This document shows, piece by piece, positions 31,599-40,090 of a stretch of 48,818 nt of DNA (position 1 is the first letter of the stretch; each line of letters starts with the position of its first letter). The position numbers and the translations under genes are program-made. The stretch spans positions 1 through 48,818 of the forward strand of contig NZ_CAMHZD010000018.1 of assembly GCF_946190065.1 (NCBI RefSeq). The letters run 5' to 3'. Under the pieces are notes generated by a model. The model did not search any database. It was not told the origin of the DNA and saw only the letters and a program-made list of their open reading frames with translations. Source of the stretch: Streptococcus mitis. Its GTDB lineage: Bacteria > Bacillota > Bacilli > Lactobacillales > Streptococcaceae.

Positions 31599-32951
31599 TT
31601 AGTCAATCCCGATTTCAGCTCGAACTACGTCTGCGATGGTATCAACATAGTAGTCCACTTCTTCTGTTGTAGGCGCTTCTGCCATAACACGCAAAAGAGG
31701 CTCTGTTCCACTTGGGCGAACAAGGATACGGCCATTCCCCGCCATTTCAGCTTCCATCTTCTCGATGATAACCTTGATAGCTGGCACTTCCATAGCCTTT
31801 TCCTTCATGGCATTTTCCACTCGGATATTGACTAATTTTTGTGGATAGATGGTTACTTCTGCTGCCAACTCTGACAAGCTCTTACCAGTTTCCTTCATGA
31901 TTTTTGTCAATTGGACAGCTGATAATTGACCATCACCCGTTGTATTGTAGTCCATCAAGATGACGTGACCAGACTGTTCACCACCGAGGTTGTAGCCTGA
32001 TTTTCTCATTTCTTCCACAACATAGCGGTCGCCAACTGCAGTGACTGCCTTCTTAATGCCTTCACGGTCCAAGGCCTTGTGGAAACCAAGGTTGGACATA
32101 ACAGTTGTCACGATTGTATTTTGGGCCAATTGTCCTTTTTCAGAAAGGTATTTCCCGATGATGTACATAATCTTGTCACCATCAACGATGTCGCCATTCT
32201 CATCAACAGCAATCAAACGGTCACTGTCTCCGTCAAAGGCCAAACCAATCGCTGATCCGCTTTCTTTGACCACTTCTTGAAGGGCTTCTGGGTGGGTTGA
32301 ACCAACATTAAGATTGATGTTAAGACCGTCTGGTGTTTCCCCGATAACCGTCAATTGAGCGCCAAGATCTGCAAAGATTTGACGGGCACTTGTAGAAGCT
32401 GCACCATTGGCCGTATCCAAGGCAACCTTCATTCCTTCAAGAGGAGTTCCAGTTGAAACAAGATATCCTTCATACTTACGCAAGCCTTCTGGATAATCTA
32501 CCAAGGTTCCCAAGCCTTCAGCACTTGGACGTGGCAGAGTGTCTTCTGCAGCATCTAGCAGGGCTTCAATTTCTGCTTCTTTTTCATCATCTAGTTTGAA
32601 ACCATCACCACCAAAGAACTTAATCCCATTATCAAGGGCTGGGTTGTGGCTAGCAGAAATCATGACACCGGCACTTGCCCCTTCAGTTTTAACCAAGTAA
32701 GCTACTGCTGGTGTTGCAAGAACACCAAGTTTGTAGACGTGAATCCCTACAGAGAGGAGACCTGCCACCAAGGCAGATTCTAGCATTTCCCCTGAAATAC
32801 GTGTGTCACGTCCTACAAAAACTTTCGGTGCTTCCGTTTCATGTTGGCTAAGAACATAGCCTCCAAAACGTCCTAGTTTAAAGGCCAATTCTGGCGTTAA
32901 TTCTACGTTAGCTTCTCCACGGACTCCATCAGTCCCAAAATATTTACCCAT
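31599..32951 (-). CDS. glmM: Phosphoglucosamine mutase
   Basis: 450 residues, the full family length. It has the active-site serine loop ISASHNP (about 98-104), the metal-binding loop AFDGDSDR, the sugar-binding GEQSGH and the phosphate-binding RPSGTEP near the C-terminus. It converts glucosamine-6-phosphate to glucosamine-1-phosphate for UDP-GlcNAc and peptidoglycan. It follows cdaA and cdaR in an arrangement conserved across Firmicutes, where GlmM is also known to bind and inhibit CdaA. Confidence 0.96.
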   Translation of the reverse strand: MGKYFGTDGVRGEANVELTPELAFKLGRFGGYVLSQHETEAPKVFVGRDTRISGEMLESALVAGLLSVGIHVYKLGVLATPAVAYLVKTEGASAGVMISASHNPALDNGIKFFGGDGFKLDDEKEAEIEALLDAAEDTLPRPSAEGLGTLVDYPEGLRKYEGYLVSTGTPLEGMKVALDTANGAASTSARQIFADLGAQLTVIGETPDGLNINLNVGSTHPEALQEVVKESGSAIGLAFDGDSDRLIAVDENGDIVDGDKIMYIIGKYLSEKGQLAQNTIVTTVMSNLGFHKALDREGIKKAVTAVGDRYVVEEMRKSGYNLGGEQSGHVILMDYNTTGDGQLSAVQLTKIMKETGKSLSELAAEVTIYPQKLVNIRVENAMKEKAMEVPAIKVIIEKMEAEMAGNGRILVRPSGTEPLLRVMAEAPTTEEVDYYVDTIADVVRAEIGID

Positions 32952-32975
32952 TTTTATAAAATCCTTTTCCTATTT

Positions 32976-33755
32976 TTAATTCGTTTTTGAACTAGTTGCT
33001 TTCGATGACGAAGATGTCTCCGACGAACTGCTTGTTGTTGAATTTGATGTACTTGAACTTGGTGCTACTGGTTTTGTAGTCACCTTCATTGTTGTGTCGA
33101 ACGGAGTAATAACTGCCGGTAAGACAACACCATTACGGTCGATTGCCTGCAAAGGTACCGAACCACTGTAATTACCTGTTATGCGTTCGCTGGTTGGTAA
33201 AAGTGCAATAATTTTGTCAATCTTAGCTAATGTTTCTTGGTCAGTTGTGACCGAAACGCGTTCATTTGACACGGTTACACTATCAAGTTGTAGCTTCGGA
33301 TCAATCTGGCTTTGGTCAACTTGTGGCACAACAATCATCCCATCTCGCTTAACCTTTTTCCCAACTTTCACTGTGATCTTTTGAGGCGTTGCCACAGCGG
33401 TCAATCCACTTGGAAGATTTTCAATATTCAAGGGAACTTCAATCGTTCCAACACTAGCATCCGTCAAATCCGCTGTAACCTTAAACTTACGAGTGCTCTC
33501 CTGCATTTCGCTGGCCAAGGTCACACGATTAGCTCCGGTTAATATCACTGAAACTTCTGATGCAAATCCACTAATGAAATACTGGTCATCATCATAGTGA
33601 ATATCGATAGGAACGTTCGTTATCGTATTGGTGTAGGTTTCTGATTTGACCTGTCTTGCGGTATTGCTATTTTGAAAGTTGGTTGACGTTGCATAGATAA
33701 ATAAGACACAAGCAAAAAAGAGAGATGAGATGATATATAGACTATTTTTTCTCAT
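32976..33755 (-). CDS. cdaR: CdaR, YbbR-domain regulator of diadenylate cyclase
   Basis: 259 residues. One N-terminal membrane anchor (about 5-23, SLYIISSLFFACVLFIYA) is followed by YbbR repeats outside the membrane (IDIHYDDDQYFISGF, TIEVPLNIENLPSGL, GSVPLQAIDRNG). The tail is a low-complexity Ser/Thr stretch. CdaR binds CdaA and modulates c-di-AMP synthesis. AGGAGG precedes the ATG, which lies 14 bases inside the end of cdaA. Confidence 0.92.
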   Translation of the reverse strand: MRKNSLYIISSLFFACVLFIYATSTNFQNSNTARQVKSETYTNTITNVPIDIHYDDDQYFISGFASEVSVILTGANRVTLASEMQESTRKFKVTADLTDASVGTIEVPLNIENLPSGLTAVATPQKITVKVGKKVKRDGMIVVPQVDQSQIDPKLQLDSVTVSNERVSVTTDQETLAKIDKIIALLPTSERITGNYSGSVPLQAIDRNGVVLPAVITPFDTTMKVTTKPVAPSSSTSNSTTSSSSETSSSSKATSSKTN

Positions 33756-34599
33756 ATTTCCAACCTCCTAGCAAACGGTCCTTGAAACTGACTTTTTCCT
33801 CAACGGCTGGCAAAAGAATTCTTCTTAGCTCTGCTTCAAATTCTTCAATCGTCAAGTCATGCTTAAAGACTCCGTTGTAGGTAATAGAAATACCACCTGT
33901 TTCCTCTGAGACGATGAAGGTCAAGGCATCCGACACTTCTGATAAACCAATAGCCGCCCGGTGTCTGGTCCCAAATTCCTTGGAAATCCCTGTGCTTTCT
34001 GTCAAGGGCAGATAGGCAGAAGTTACCGCAATCCGATTTTCTCTGACAATCACAGCACCGTCATGTAGAGGAGTGTTGGGGATAAAGATATTAATAAGGA
34101 GTTCAGCTGAAATATTGGCATCCAAAGGAATCCCTGTCGCAATGTATTCTTGTAAGGTCCGAACTCGTTGGATGGCAACCAGAGCACCAATCTTACGGGG
34201 ACTCATATATTCAACCGACTTGACAAAGGCACGAATCATTTGCTCTTCTGCACTAATTTGAGTAGTAGAAAAGAAATCTGTCGCCCTTCCCAAGCGTTCC
34301 AAACCAGTCCGAATCTCTGGAGAGAAGATAACAACTGCAGCAATGACTCCATAGGTGATAATCTGATTAATCAACCAAGAAATCGTTGTTAAACCAAGGA
34401 TATTGGCCATAACCTGGGCTAATACAAAGATCAAGACCCCTCGCACCAAAATCATAATTTTAGTACCAGCTATCGCTTTTGTAAAACGATATAAAATATA
34501 GGCCACAATCAAAATATCAAACACATTGATGGCAATACTCCAAGGACTAGAAAACAAGCTAGTCCAATATTGCAGGTTGGATAATTGTTGAAAGTTCAT
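33742..34599 (-). CDS. cdaA: Diadenylate cyclase CdaA (DisA_N domain)
   Basis: 285 residues from the ATG at 34599, chosen for AGGAG seven bases upstream; a start 19 codons earlier lacks an RBS. Three transmembrane helices (about 20-95) are followed by the DisA_N catalytic domain. It has the signature residues LHDGAVIV (DGA) and GTRHRAAIG (RHR). It makes cyclic di-AMP from two ATP; in pneumococcus this is the main enzyme. It heads the cdaA-cdaR-glmM operon, linking the second messenger to wall precursor supply. Confidence 0.95.
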   Translation of the reverse strand: MNFQQLSNLQYWTSLFSSPWSIAINVFDILIVAYILYRFTKAIAGTKIMILVRGVLIFVLAQVMANILGLTTISWLINQIITYGVIAAVVIFSPEIRTGLERLGRATDFFSTTQISAEEQMIRAFVKSVEYMSPRKIGALVAIQRVRTLQEYIATGIPLDANISAELLINIFIPNTPLHDGAVIVRENRIAVTSAYLPLTESTGISKEFGTRHRAAIGLSEVSDALTFIVSEETGGISITYNGVFKHDLTIEEFEAELRRILLPAVEEKVSFKDRLLGGWKYEKK

Positions 34600-34635
34600 C
34601 TGCTGTCTCCTCTCTGTCCAAACACGTTCCTGTCT

Positions 34636-34644
34636 ATTATACCA
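34636..34644 (-). promoter_or_regulatory. Extended -10 of the cdaA operon
   Basis: TGGTATAAT on the minus strand (TATAAT at 34636-34641), about 37 bp upstream of the cdaA start. No good -35 is visible. Confidence 0.5.
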
Positions 34645-34712
34645 TTTTTCTGGCATTTTTCCCCTATCCTACTTCATTTTAAATTAAGGAAAAAATATGA
34701 TAAAATAAACTG

Positions 34713-34864
34713 ATACTCAATGAAAATCAAAGAGCAAACTAGGAAGCTAGCCGCAGGTTGCTCAAAACAATGTTTTGAGGCTGTGGATAGAACTGACGAA
34801 GTCAGTAACCATAGCTACGGTAAGGCGACGCTGACGTGGTTTGAATTTGATTTTCGAAGAGTAT
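34713..34864. repeat. BOX element (A-B-C) upstream of the flavin reductase gene
   Basis: It begins ATACTCAATGAAAATCAAAG and ends TTTTCGAAGAGTAT, the classic ends of boxA and boxC. boxA runs to about 34769, boxB (TTTTGAGGCTGTGGATAG) to about 34805, and boxC contains GGCGACGCTGACG. BOX elements are dispersed, mobile, structured repeats of pneumococcus and relatives that can alter expression of neighbours. Its last bases supply a spurious ATG at 34863. Confidence 0.93.
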
Positions 34865-34889
34865 GACTAGAAAAAACAAAGGAGAAACC

Positions 34890-35858
34890 ATGTCTCAACT
34901 CTATGATATTACCATTGTAGGTGGTGGTCCTGTCGGGCTTTTTGCAGCCTTCTATGCCCATCTACGCCAAGCCAAGGTCCAAATCATCGACTCACTTCCC
35001 CAACTCGGTGGACAACCTGCCATTCTCTATCCTGAAAAGGAAATTTTAGACGTACCGGGATTCCCAAACCTGACTGGAGAAGAGTTGACCAACCGCTTAA
35101 TTGAACAACTAAACGGCTTTGATACTCCTATTCACCTCAATGAAACAGTTCTTGAGATTGAAAAACAAGAAGATGGCTTTGCCATTACAACTTCTAAAGG
35201 AAGTCACCTGTCTAAAACTGTTATCATCGCAATGGGTGGCGGTGCCTTCAAACCACGTCCTCTGGAACTAGAAGGCGTTGAGGGCTATGAAAATATCCAC
35301 TACCACGTTTCCAACATCCAGCAATACGCTGGTAAGAAAGTGACGATTCTTGGTGGTGGGGACTCGGCTGTGGATTGGGCTTTGGCTTTTGAAAAAATTG
35401 CGCCAACTACCCTTGTCCACCGCAGAGATAATTTCCGTGCCTTGGAACACAGTGTCCAAGCCTTACAGGAATCATCTGTGACCATCAAGACACCATTCGT
35501 CCCTAGCCAACTCCTTGGAGATGGAAAAATGCTCGATAAACTTGAAATCACAAAAGTCAAATCTGATGAAGCAGAAACGATTGACTTAGACCACCTCTTT
35601 GTTAACTATGGTTTCAAATCTTCTGTTGGTAATCTTAAAAACTGGGGTCTGGACCTCAACCGTCACAAGATTATCGTCAATAGCAAGCAAGAATCTAGCA
35701 AGGCAGGTATCTATGCTATCGGTGACTGCTGCTACTATGACGGAAAAATTGATCTGATTGCGACAGGCCTCGGAGAAGCACCAACCGCTGTTAACAACGC
35801 CATCAACTACATCGACCCTGAGCAAAAAGTGCAACCAAAACACTCAACCAGTTTATAA
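34890..35858 (+). CDS. Ferredoxin/flavodoxin-NADP+ reductase (TrxB-like, YumC type)
   Basis: 322 residues from the ATG at 34890, preceded by AAAGGAG. An in-frame ATG at 34863 lies in the BOX end and has no RBS. FAD-binding GGGPVGLFAAFYA is at the N-terminus and NADP-binding GGGDSAVDWAL at about 155-165. A C-terminal FAD motif IYAIGDCCYY is present. The CxxC redox pair of thioredoxin reductase is absent, which marks it as an FNR of the YumC type. In pneumococcus it is essential and supplies reduced flavodoxin. The BOX element forms most of its leader. Confidence 0.9.
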   Translation: MSQLYDITIVGGGPVGLFAAFYAHLRQAKVQIIDSLPQLGGQPAILYPEKEILDVPGFPNLTGEELTNRLIEQLNGFDTPIHLNETVLEIEKQEDGFAITTSKGSHLSKTVIIAMGGGAFKPRPLELEGVEGYENIHYHVSNIQQYAGKKVTILGGGDSAVDWALAFEKIAPTTLVHRRDNFRALEHSVQALQESSVTIKTPFVPSQLLGDGKMLDKLEITKVKSDEAETIDLDHLFVNYGFKSSVGNLKNWGLDLNRHKIIVNSKQESSKAGIYAIGDCCYYDGKIDLIATGLGEAPTAVNNAINYIDPEQKVQPKHSTSL

Positions 35859-35863
35859 AAAAT

Positions 35864-35897
35864 AACCACGAGTCAAATGCGATTCGTGGTTTTATAG
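35864..35897 (+). terminator. Terminator after the flavin reductase gene
   Basis: AACCACGA (35864-35871) pairs with TCGTGGTT (35884-35891), followed by TTAT. It touches the left copy of the whiA-end repeat. Confidence 0.75.
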
Positions 35898-35916
35898 TTC
35901 ATCGGCTATCTTGTTA
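35892..35916. repeat. Left 25-bp direct repeat copied from the whiA 3' end
   Basis: It matches 36280-36304 at 23 of 25 positions, with an 18-bp perfect core (TCATCGGCTATCTTGTTA, 35899-35916). The right copy is the last eight codons and stop of whiA. The two copies bracket the toxin-antitoxin module, 388 bp apart, like the ends of an inserted segment. Confidence 0.85.
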
Positions 35917-35975
35917 GCTCATATTTTCCCCGTCTTTAACAAAAATAAAAATGCCTATCAAACTGATAAAACATG

Positions 35976-35984
35976 TGATATAAT
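35976..35984 (+). promoter_or_regulatory. Extended -10 promoter of the toxin mRNA
   Basis: TGATATAAT (TATAAT at 35979-35984), about 45 bp upstream of the toxin ATG. No good -35 is present. The expected start is near 35991, so the mRNA begins about at GGCACTAACA, which can pair with its own 3' part. Confidence 0.65.
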
Positions 35985-36028
35985 AGGGACGGCACTAACA
36001 ATACGCCTTGGAAAAGGAGGTATTACAG

Positions 36029-36124
36029 ATGCTAGAACTTCTCAAAATAGTACTTATCGCAGTCATCGAGAGTATCATCTCATGGCTGGTGACTCGTTGG
36101 TTAGACGATCACTTCGACAAGTAA
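36029..36124 (+). CDS. Type I toxin, Fst/par-family small hydrophobic peptide
   Basis: 31 codons from the ATG at 36029, with AAAAGGAGG eight bases upstream. The peptide begins MLELLKIVLIAVIESIIS and ends WLDDHFDK: one membrane helix (about residues 4-22), then a charged, Asp-rich tail. This is the layout of Fst from the par locus of plasmid pAD1 and of chromosomal homologues, which damage the membrane when overproduced. A convergent antisense RNA, a shared bidirectional terminator and direct repeats complete the par arrangement. The 5' end GCACTAAC (35992-35999) can pair with GTTAGTGC (36133-36140) downstream of the ORF, a fold that may hold translation in check. It is too short for usual gene calling. 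Confidence 0.85.
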   Translation: MLELLKIVLIAVIESIISWLVTRWLDDHFDK

Positions 36125-36152
36125 CCTTCCTGGTTAGTGCTATCTAACCCAG

Positions 36153-36226
36153 AAAAAATCCCCTCGGTATTGCAGTACCGAGGGGATTTCTGTTAGCACT
36201 AAAATGCTAGAACTTCTCAATTCCCC
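36153..36226 (-). ncRNA. Antisense antitoxin RNA (RNA II-like)
   Basis: It should start near 36225, seven bases after a strong minus-strand promoter, and end at the hairpin 36156-36189 followed by T6, giving about 70 nt. It carries complements of both repeat segments shared with the toxin mRNA and of the common terminator stem. That matches RNA II of pAD1 par in size and layout. It should block toxin translation by pairing at the start codon. Confidence 0.78.
36156..36189. terminator. Shared bidirectional terminator of toxin and antitoxin RNAs
   Basis: A 14-bp perfect stem (AAATCCCCTCGGTA with TACCGAGGGGATTT) with a 6-nt loop TTGCAG. The minus strand has T6 after the stem and the plus strand TTT. 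It can also stop transcripts reading through from whiA. Confidence 0.92.
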
Positions 36227-36229
36227 TTT

Positions 36230-36259
36230 ATTATCTCACATACTCTATTTAATTGTCAA
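36230..36259 (-). promoter_or_regulatory. Promoter of the antisense antitoxin RNA
   Basis: Minus-strand consensus -35 TTGACA (36254-36259), 18-bp spacer and -10 GATAAT (36230-36235). It is stronger than the toxin promoter, as expected for an antitoxin in excess. Confidence 0.8.
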
Positions 36260-36279
36260 GAAAGAGGTGTTTTATATCT

Positions 36280-36304
36280 TTATAACTCATCGGCTATCTT
36301 GTTA
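36280..36304. repeat. Right 25-bp direct repeat (native whiA 3' end)
   Basis: The last codons of whiA (NKIADEL and TAA). It is the partner of 35892-35916, differing at 36285 and 36286 only. Confidence 0.85.
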
Positions 36305-37191
36305 ATTTTTCTGAGTCTGTGGTTAACACCACTTTTGGTCAGAGGGGTGCTGAGTCTATCTGCCAACTGTTGGATAGAGTAGTCTGGGTGCTGAATCCGC
36401 AACTGCGCTACCTCCTGCAAATCCACTGGCAGATTTTCTAAGCCCATGATATCTTTGATTTTGCTGATATTGTTGATAGTCTTCATGCTGGCAGAAACTG
36501 TCCGAGCGATATTAGCTGTCTCAGCATTATTTGCCCGATTGAGATCATTACGGGTTTCTCGTAAAATCTTAACTCGCTCAAAATCATCACGCGCCCGCAT
36601 AGCACCAATGACAATCAAGAAGTCCATGATATCTTCGGCTCGCTGGAGGTAGGTCACAGCCCCCTTCTTGCGCTCAAGCACCTTGGCATCCAGTAAAAAT
36701 TGCTGAAGAAGGGAGGCAATCCCTTGCGCATGGTCTAGATAAACAGAACTGATTTCCAACTGGTACTTACCCGATTCAGGGTCACGAATGCTGCCATTTG
36801 CCAAGAAAGCGCCACAAAGATAAGCACGACCTGCTTCCTCATCTGACAAAATCTCCTCATCAATACCTGTTTCCAGGCCAAAGAAGGAGTCTGCCAAGTG
36901 CAAATCACTCAACAAGTCCTGCACCTTTTCATCCGTAAAAACGGTATAGACTCGATTCTTGCGAAGATTGCTCCGTTGGTGGTGGCGAATTTCCGATTTG
37001 ATTTCATAGAAATGGAGAAAGGACTCATAGAGGTGCCTAGCCAGCTTGGCATTTTCTGTCACGACAGACAAGGTCAGGCCCGAAGTCGAGAGACCGATAC
37101 TGCCAGACATCTTGATAATGGCAGATAATTCATGCCGGCTCAGATGGTGCTGACCTAGGATTTCTTCTTTTACTGCTACTGTGAAACTCAT
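36280..37191 (-). CDS. whiA: WhiA, DNA-binding sporulation/cell division regulator homologue
   Basis: 303 residues, full length. The N-terminal LAGLIDADG-like region lacks nuclease residues ([20 protein letters not shown]). The C-terminal HTH reads [23 protein letters not shown]. In Firmicutes WhiA binds DNA and affects cell division and chromosome segregation. It overlaps yvcK by four bases and ends the rapZ-yvcK-whiA operon. Its 3' end is duplicated beyond the toxin-antitoxin module. No terminator lies directly after it, so readthrough would make antitoxin RNA. Confidence 0.95.
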   Translation of the reverse strand: MSFTVAVKEEILGQHHLSRHELSAIIKMSGSIGLSTSGLTLSVVTENAKLARHLYESFLHFYEIKSEIRHHQRSNLRKNRVYTVFTDEKVQDLLSDLHLADSFFGLETGIDEEILSDEEAGRAYLCGAFLANGSIRDPESGKYQLEISSVYLDHAQGIASLLQQFLLDAKVLERKKGAVTYLQRAEDIMDFLIVIGAMRARDDFERVKILRETRNDLNRANNAETANIARTVSASMKTINNISKIKDIMGLENLPVDLQEVAQLRIQHPDYSIQQLADRLSTPLTKSGVNHRLRKINKIADEL

Positions 37192-38165
37192 TTTCTCACC
37201 TGTATAATGCGCATCAACTCGTCCACAATCAAATCTCCATCGTGGAAGGCACCTCCATTTTCCAGACGAAGGAAGTTGGATGAAATCACGCGCGGAACTT
37301 GCTTACAAAGACCAGTAAAATCATGTTCCACCTGCACCAAGTATTCATCAAAACGGTTGGAATTCATGTATTCCTGAGGCACTTTTTCAATATTCACCAA
37401 GACAGTATCGATAAAAGGTCGACCAAGGTGACGATGCAAGACCTCCACGTGATCACTATCTGTAAAGTGTTCTGTCTCCCCACGTTGGGTCATGATATTG
37501 CAGACATAGGCGATTTCTGCCTTGGTTTCCAAAAGCGCCTGCCCGATTTCCTTAATGACAATATTGGGCAAAATAGAGGTAAATAGAGAACCAGGTCCGA
37601 GGACAATCATGTCACTCTCAAGAATGGTCTGCACAACTCGACGGCTAGCCAGAGGCGTATCATCGTTGAGGGTATTGGTCACATAAACATAGTCAATCAT
37701 GCCCGGATGGTCTGCAATATGACTCTCGCCAGCCACTTCCGTCCCATCCTGGAAAACTGCGTGCAGGGTCAAGGGATGGTCACTGGAAGGATAAATCTTC
37801 CCAGTGGTATGGAAAAATTTGCTCAGCAACTGCATGGCATTGTAGGTCGAACCCTGCATTTCTGACAGGCCAGCGATAATGAGATTTCCCAATGGATGGC
37901 CAGCAAAGGCTCCAGCATCTTCAGAAAAGCGATACTGAAAGACTTTCTCATAGAACTTAGGCATATCCGACATGGCTACAAGGACATTACGAAGATCACC
38001 TGGCGGTGTCAATTGCTGCATATTTTTTCTGAGTTCACCTGATGAACCACCATCATCTGCCACCGTTACGATAGCAGCGATTTCCACATCTTTTTCACGC
38101 AGACTCTTAAGAATGACAGGAATCCCAGTTCCTCCACCAATCACCGTTATCTTTGGTTTTCTCAT
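37188..38165 (-). CDS. yvcK: Gluconeogenesis factor YvcK (CofD-like)
   Basis: 325 residues with the CofD/UPF0052 motifs [28 protein letters not shown] and the GPGSLFTSI loop. The family binds UDP-sugars and in Firmicutes is needed for gluconeogenic growth and normal cell shape. Four-base overlaps tie it to rapZ upstream and whiA downstream. Confidence 0.94.
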   Translation of the reverse strand: MRKPKITVIGGGTGIPVILKSLREKDVEIAAIVTVADDGGSSGELRKNMQQLTPPGDLRNVLVAMSDMPKFYEKVFQYRFSEDAGAFAGHPLGNLIIAGLSEMQGSTYNAMQLLSKFFHTTGKIYPSSDHPLTLHAVFQDGTEVAGESHIADHPGMIDYVYVTNTLNDDTPLASRRVVQTILESDMIVLGPGSLFTSILPNIVIKEIGQALLETKAEIAYVCNIMTQRGETEHFTDSDHVEVLHRHLGRPFIDTVLVNIEKVPQEYMNSNRFDEYLVQVEHDFTGLCKQVPRVISSNFLRLENGGAFHDGDLIVDELMRIIQVRK

Positions 38166-39052
38166 GAACGGTTTACCGTTTCCTTTCTTCGGTCTTTGTC
38201 GCGATGCCCTTCATTAACAGGCCAATTCTTGGATAAGTCCTGCGCCAAGCGTTTAGCAAAGGCCACACTACGGTGTTGCCCACCCGTACACCCCATGGCA
38301 ATGGTCAAAACGGACTTACCTTCCTTTTGGTAACTTGGCAAAATCGGCTCAATCAAGGCCAACAAATGTTGATAAAAATCTTCTGACTCAGGATGATTCA
38401 TGACATAGTCATAAACTGGTTCATCCACACCCGTTTGATTACGCAGTTCTGGTAGATAATAGGGATTTGGCAAGAATCGGACATCAAATACCAAGTCCGC
38501 ATCAATCGGGATTCCATATTTAAAGCCGAAAGACATAACTTCGATACGGAAAGACTGGGTTTGTTCCTGATCAGAAAACTGCTCTGCAATGGTTTTACGC
38601 AGCTCACGAGGAGTGAGTTCAGTCGTATCCACCACATTTTGACTCATATTTTTCAAAGGCGCCAAGAGTTCACGTTCCAGCTTGATTCCATCCAAAATCC
38701 GACCATCTGCAGCTAGAGGGTGACTCCGTCTGGTTTCCTTGTAACGCGCGACCAATTCCTTATCAGCTGCATCCAAAAAGAGAATTTTGAAGTCCAGTTC
38801 TTCCTTGTTTTCCAACTCATCCAAAACAGCTTGAATCTCTGAGAAGAAAGAACGGCTACGCATATCTACTACCAAGGCCAACTTATGGTCGTCTTCCTTT
38901 GTTTCCACCAACTGCAAAAACTTAGGCAAGAGAGCTGGAGGCATATTATCTATAGTAAAATAACCCAAATCTTCGAAGGACTGAATGGCAACTGTTTTCC
39001 CTGCACCACTCATTCCTGTCACAATCACCAAGTGAAGTTGTTTCTTTGTCAT
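38162..39052 (-). CDS. rapZ: RapZ (YvcJ), nucleotide-binding protein
   Basis: 296 residues with Walker A GMSGAGKT at the N-terminus. The C-terminal domain has [21 protein letters not shown] and the [15 protein letters not shown] motif. In E. coli RapZ controls GlmS by guiding small-RNA decay. In Firmicutes YvcJ is a GTPase linked to competence and phosphorylation state. AAGGAG lies six bases before the ATG. First gene of rapZ-yvcK-whiA. Confidence 0.95.
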   Translation of the reverse strand: MTKKQLHLVIVTGMSGAGKTVAIQSFEDLGYFTIDNMPPALLPKFLQLVETKEDDHKLALVVDMRSRSFFSEIQAVLDELENKEELDFKILFLDAADKELVARYKETRRSHPLAADGRILDGIKLERELLAPLKNMSQNVVDTTELTPRELRKTIAEQFSDQEQTQSFRIEVMSFGFKYGIPIDADLVFDVRFLPNPYYLPELRNQTGVDEPVYDYVMNHPESEDFYQHLLALIEPILPSYQKEGKSVLTIAMGCTGGQHRSVAFAKRLAQDLSKNWPVNEGHRDKDRRKETVNRS

Positions 39053-39073
39053 CTTTTTCTCCTTATATCAAAA

Positions 39074-39096
39074 GAAGTTTGGCAGAACCAAACTTC
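39074..39096 (-). terminator. Terminator between ridA and rapZ
   Basis: A nine-bp stem (GAAGTTTGG with CCAAACTTC) with a 5-nt loop, followed by TTTT on the minus strand. It is only 22 bp before the rapZ ATG, so it may be a partial attenuator. Confidence 0.7.
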
Positions 39097-39103
39097 AACT
39101 AGC

Positions 39104-39484
39104 TTATCCAATCTCTGCGATGACTTCAATTTCGACTTTTACATCACGAGGAAGACGAGCTACCTCCACAGCTGAACGAGCTGGAAATTCCTCTTTAAAG
39201 GCCGTTTGGTAAACCTCGTTAAAAGGAACGAAGTCGTTCATATCGCTCAAGAAGCAAGTTGTTTTGACAACATGGTCAAAGTCAGTTCCTGCCTCTGCCA
39301 AAATAGCACCAATATTTTTCAAGACTTGTTCTGTCTGTTCTTGGATCGTTGTTCCAACGATTTCCCCAGTTTCAGGAGAGAGAGGAACTTGACCACTAGC
39401 AAACAAAAGGTTGCCAACGATTTTTCCTTGAACATATGGTCCGATAGCCTTTGGAGCTTTGTCTGTATGAATTGTTTTTGCCAT
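39104..39484 (-). CDS. ridA: RidA family reactive intermediate deaminase
   Basis: 126 residues, typical RidA length. It has the IGPYVQGKIVGNLLFASGQ block and the catalytic Arg in PARSAVEVARLP. RidA hydrolyses 2-aminoacrylate and related enamines released by PLP enzymes. It lies 10 bp after the engB stop and is last in the dfr-clpX-engB-ridA series. Confidence 0.93.
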   Translation of the reverse strand: MAKTIHTDKAPKAIGPYVQGKIVGNLLFASGQVPLSPETGEIVGTTIQEQTEQVLKNIGAILAEAGTDFDHVVKTTCFLSDMNDFVPFNEVYQTAFKEEFPARSAVEVARLPRDVKVEIEVIAEIG

Positions 39485-39494
39485 TTTCTTTTCC

Positions 39495-40082
39495 TCACAA
39501 TTTTTCTAAGATTGCATCCCAAGCCTCATCCATCCCTGCCTTGCTGACAGATGAAAAGAGGATGAAGTCGTCACTTGGGTCAAAGTTTAATTTCTTTTTG
39601 ATTGCTGATTCGTGCTTGTTCCATTTACCACGAGGAATCTTGTCCGCCTTGGTCGCCACAATGATGACCGGAATCTCATAATACTTGAGAAATTCGTACA
39701 TCTGCACATCATCTGCTGACGGATCATGACGGAGGTCAACTAAACTGACTACTGCACGGAGATTTTCCCGAGTCGTTAGGTACTCCTCAATCATGCGCCC
39801 CCACTTTTCACGCTCTTTTTTGGAAACGCGAGCATAACCATAACCAGGAACATCCACAAAGCGCATCTTGTCGTCGATGTTAAAGAAATTGAGAAGCTGG
39901 GTTTTACCAGGTTTACCCGATGTTCGGGCTAGATTCTTACGGTTCAGCATGGTATTGATAAAGCTAGACTTGCCAACATTTGAACGCCCTGCTAGGGCAA
40001 TCTCTGGCAGTTCATCCTGTGGGTAGTGGGACTTGTTAGCCGCACTGAGCAAGATTTCAGCATTATGTGTATTCAGTTCCAT
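39495..40082 (-). CDS. engB: Ribosome biogenesis GTP-binding protein EngB/YsxC
   Basis: 195 residues from the ATG at 40082, with AGAGG five bases upstream overlapping the clpX stop. A GTG two codons earlier would sit inside that RBS. GTPase motifs: GRSNVGKSS (G1), T in the G2 loop (KPGKTQL), DVPGYG (G3), TKADK (G4) and SSVSKAG (G5). It is needed for assembly of the large ribosomal subunit and pairs conservatively with clpX. Confidence 0.95.
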   Translation of the reverse strand: MELNTHNAEILLSAANKSHYPQDELPEIALAGRSNVGKSSFINTMLNRKNLARTSGKPGKTQLLNFFNIDDKMRFVDVPGYGYARVSKKEREKWGRMIEEYLTTRENLRAVVSLVDLRHDPSADDVQMYEFLKYYEIPVIIVATKADKIPRGKWNKHESAIKKKLNFDPSDDFILFSSVSKAGMDEAWDAILEKL

Positions 40083-40090
40083 AGTCACCT

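Larger units (their letters stand above)
36029..36220. repeat. 17-bp perfect direct repeat, par DR type
   Basis: ATGCTAGAACTTCTCAA occurs at 36029-36045, starting with the toxin start codon, and again at 36204-36220 beyond the terminator. The antisense RNA transcribes the second copy in reverse, so it is complementary to the toxin start. GCACTAA is a shorter second pair (35992-35998 and 36196-36202). Confidence 0.9.

Noticed and set aside
34863-34889. Upstream ATG of the flavin reductase gene
   Set aside because: It is the last bases of the BOX element. AAAGGAG fits only the ATG at 34890.
35911-36147. 78-residue plus-strand ORF overlapping the toxin
   Set aside because: It lacks an RBS and crosses the promoter and RBS of the better supported 31-codon ORF.
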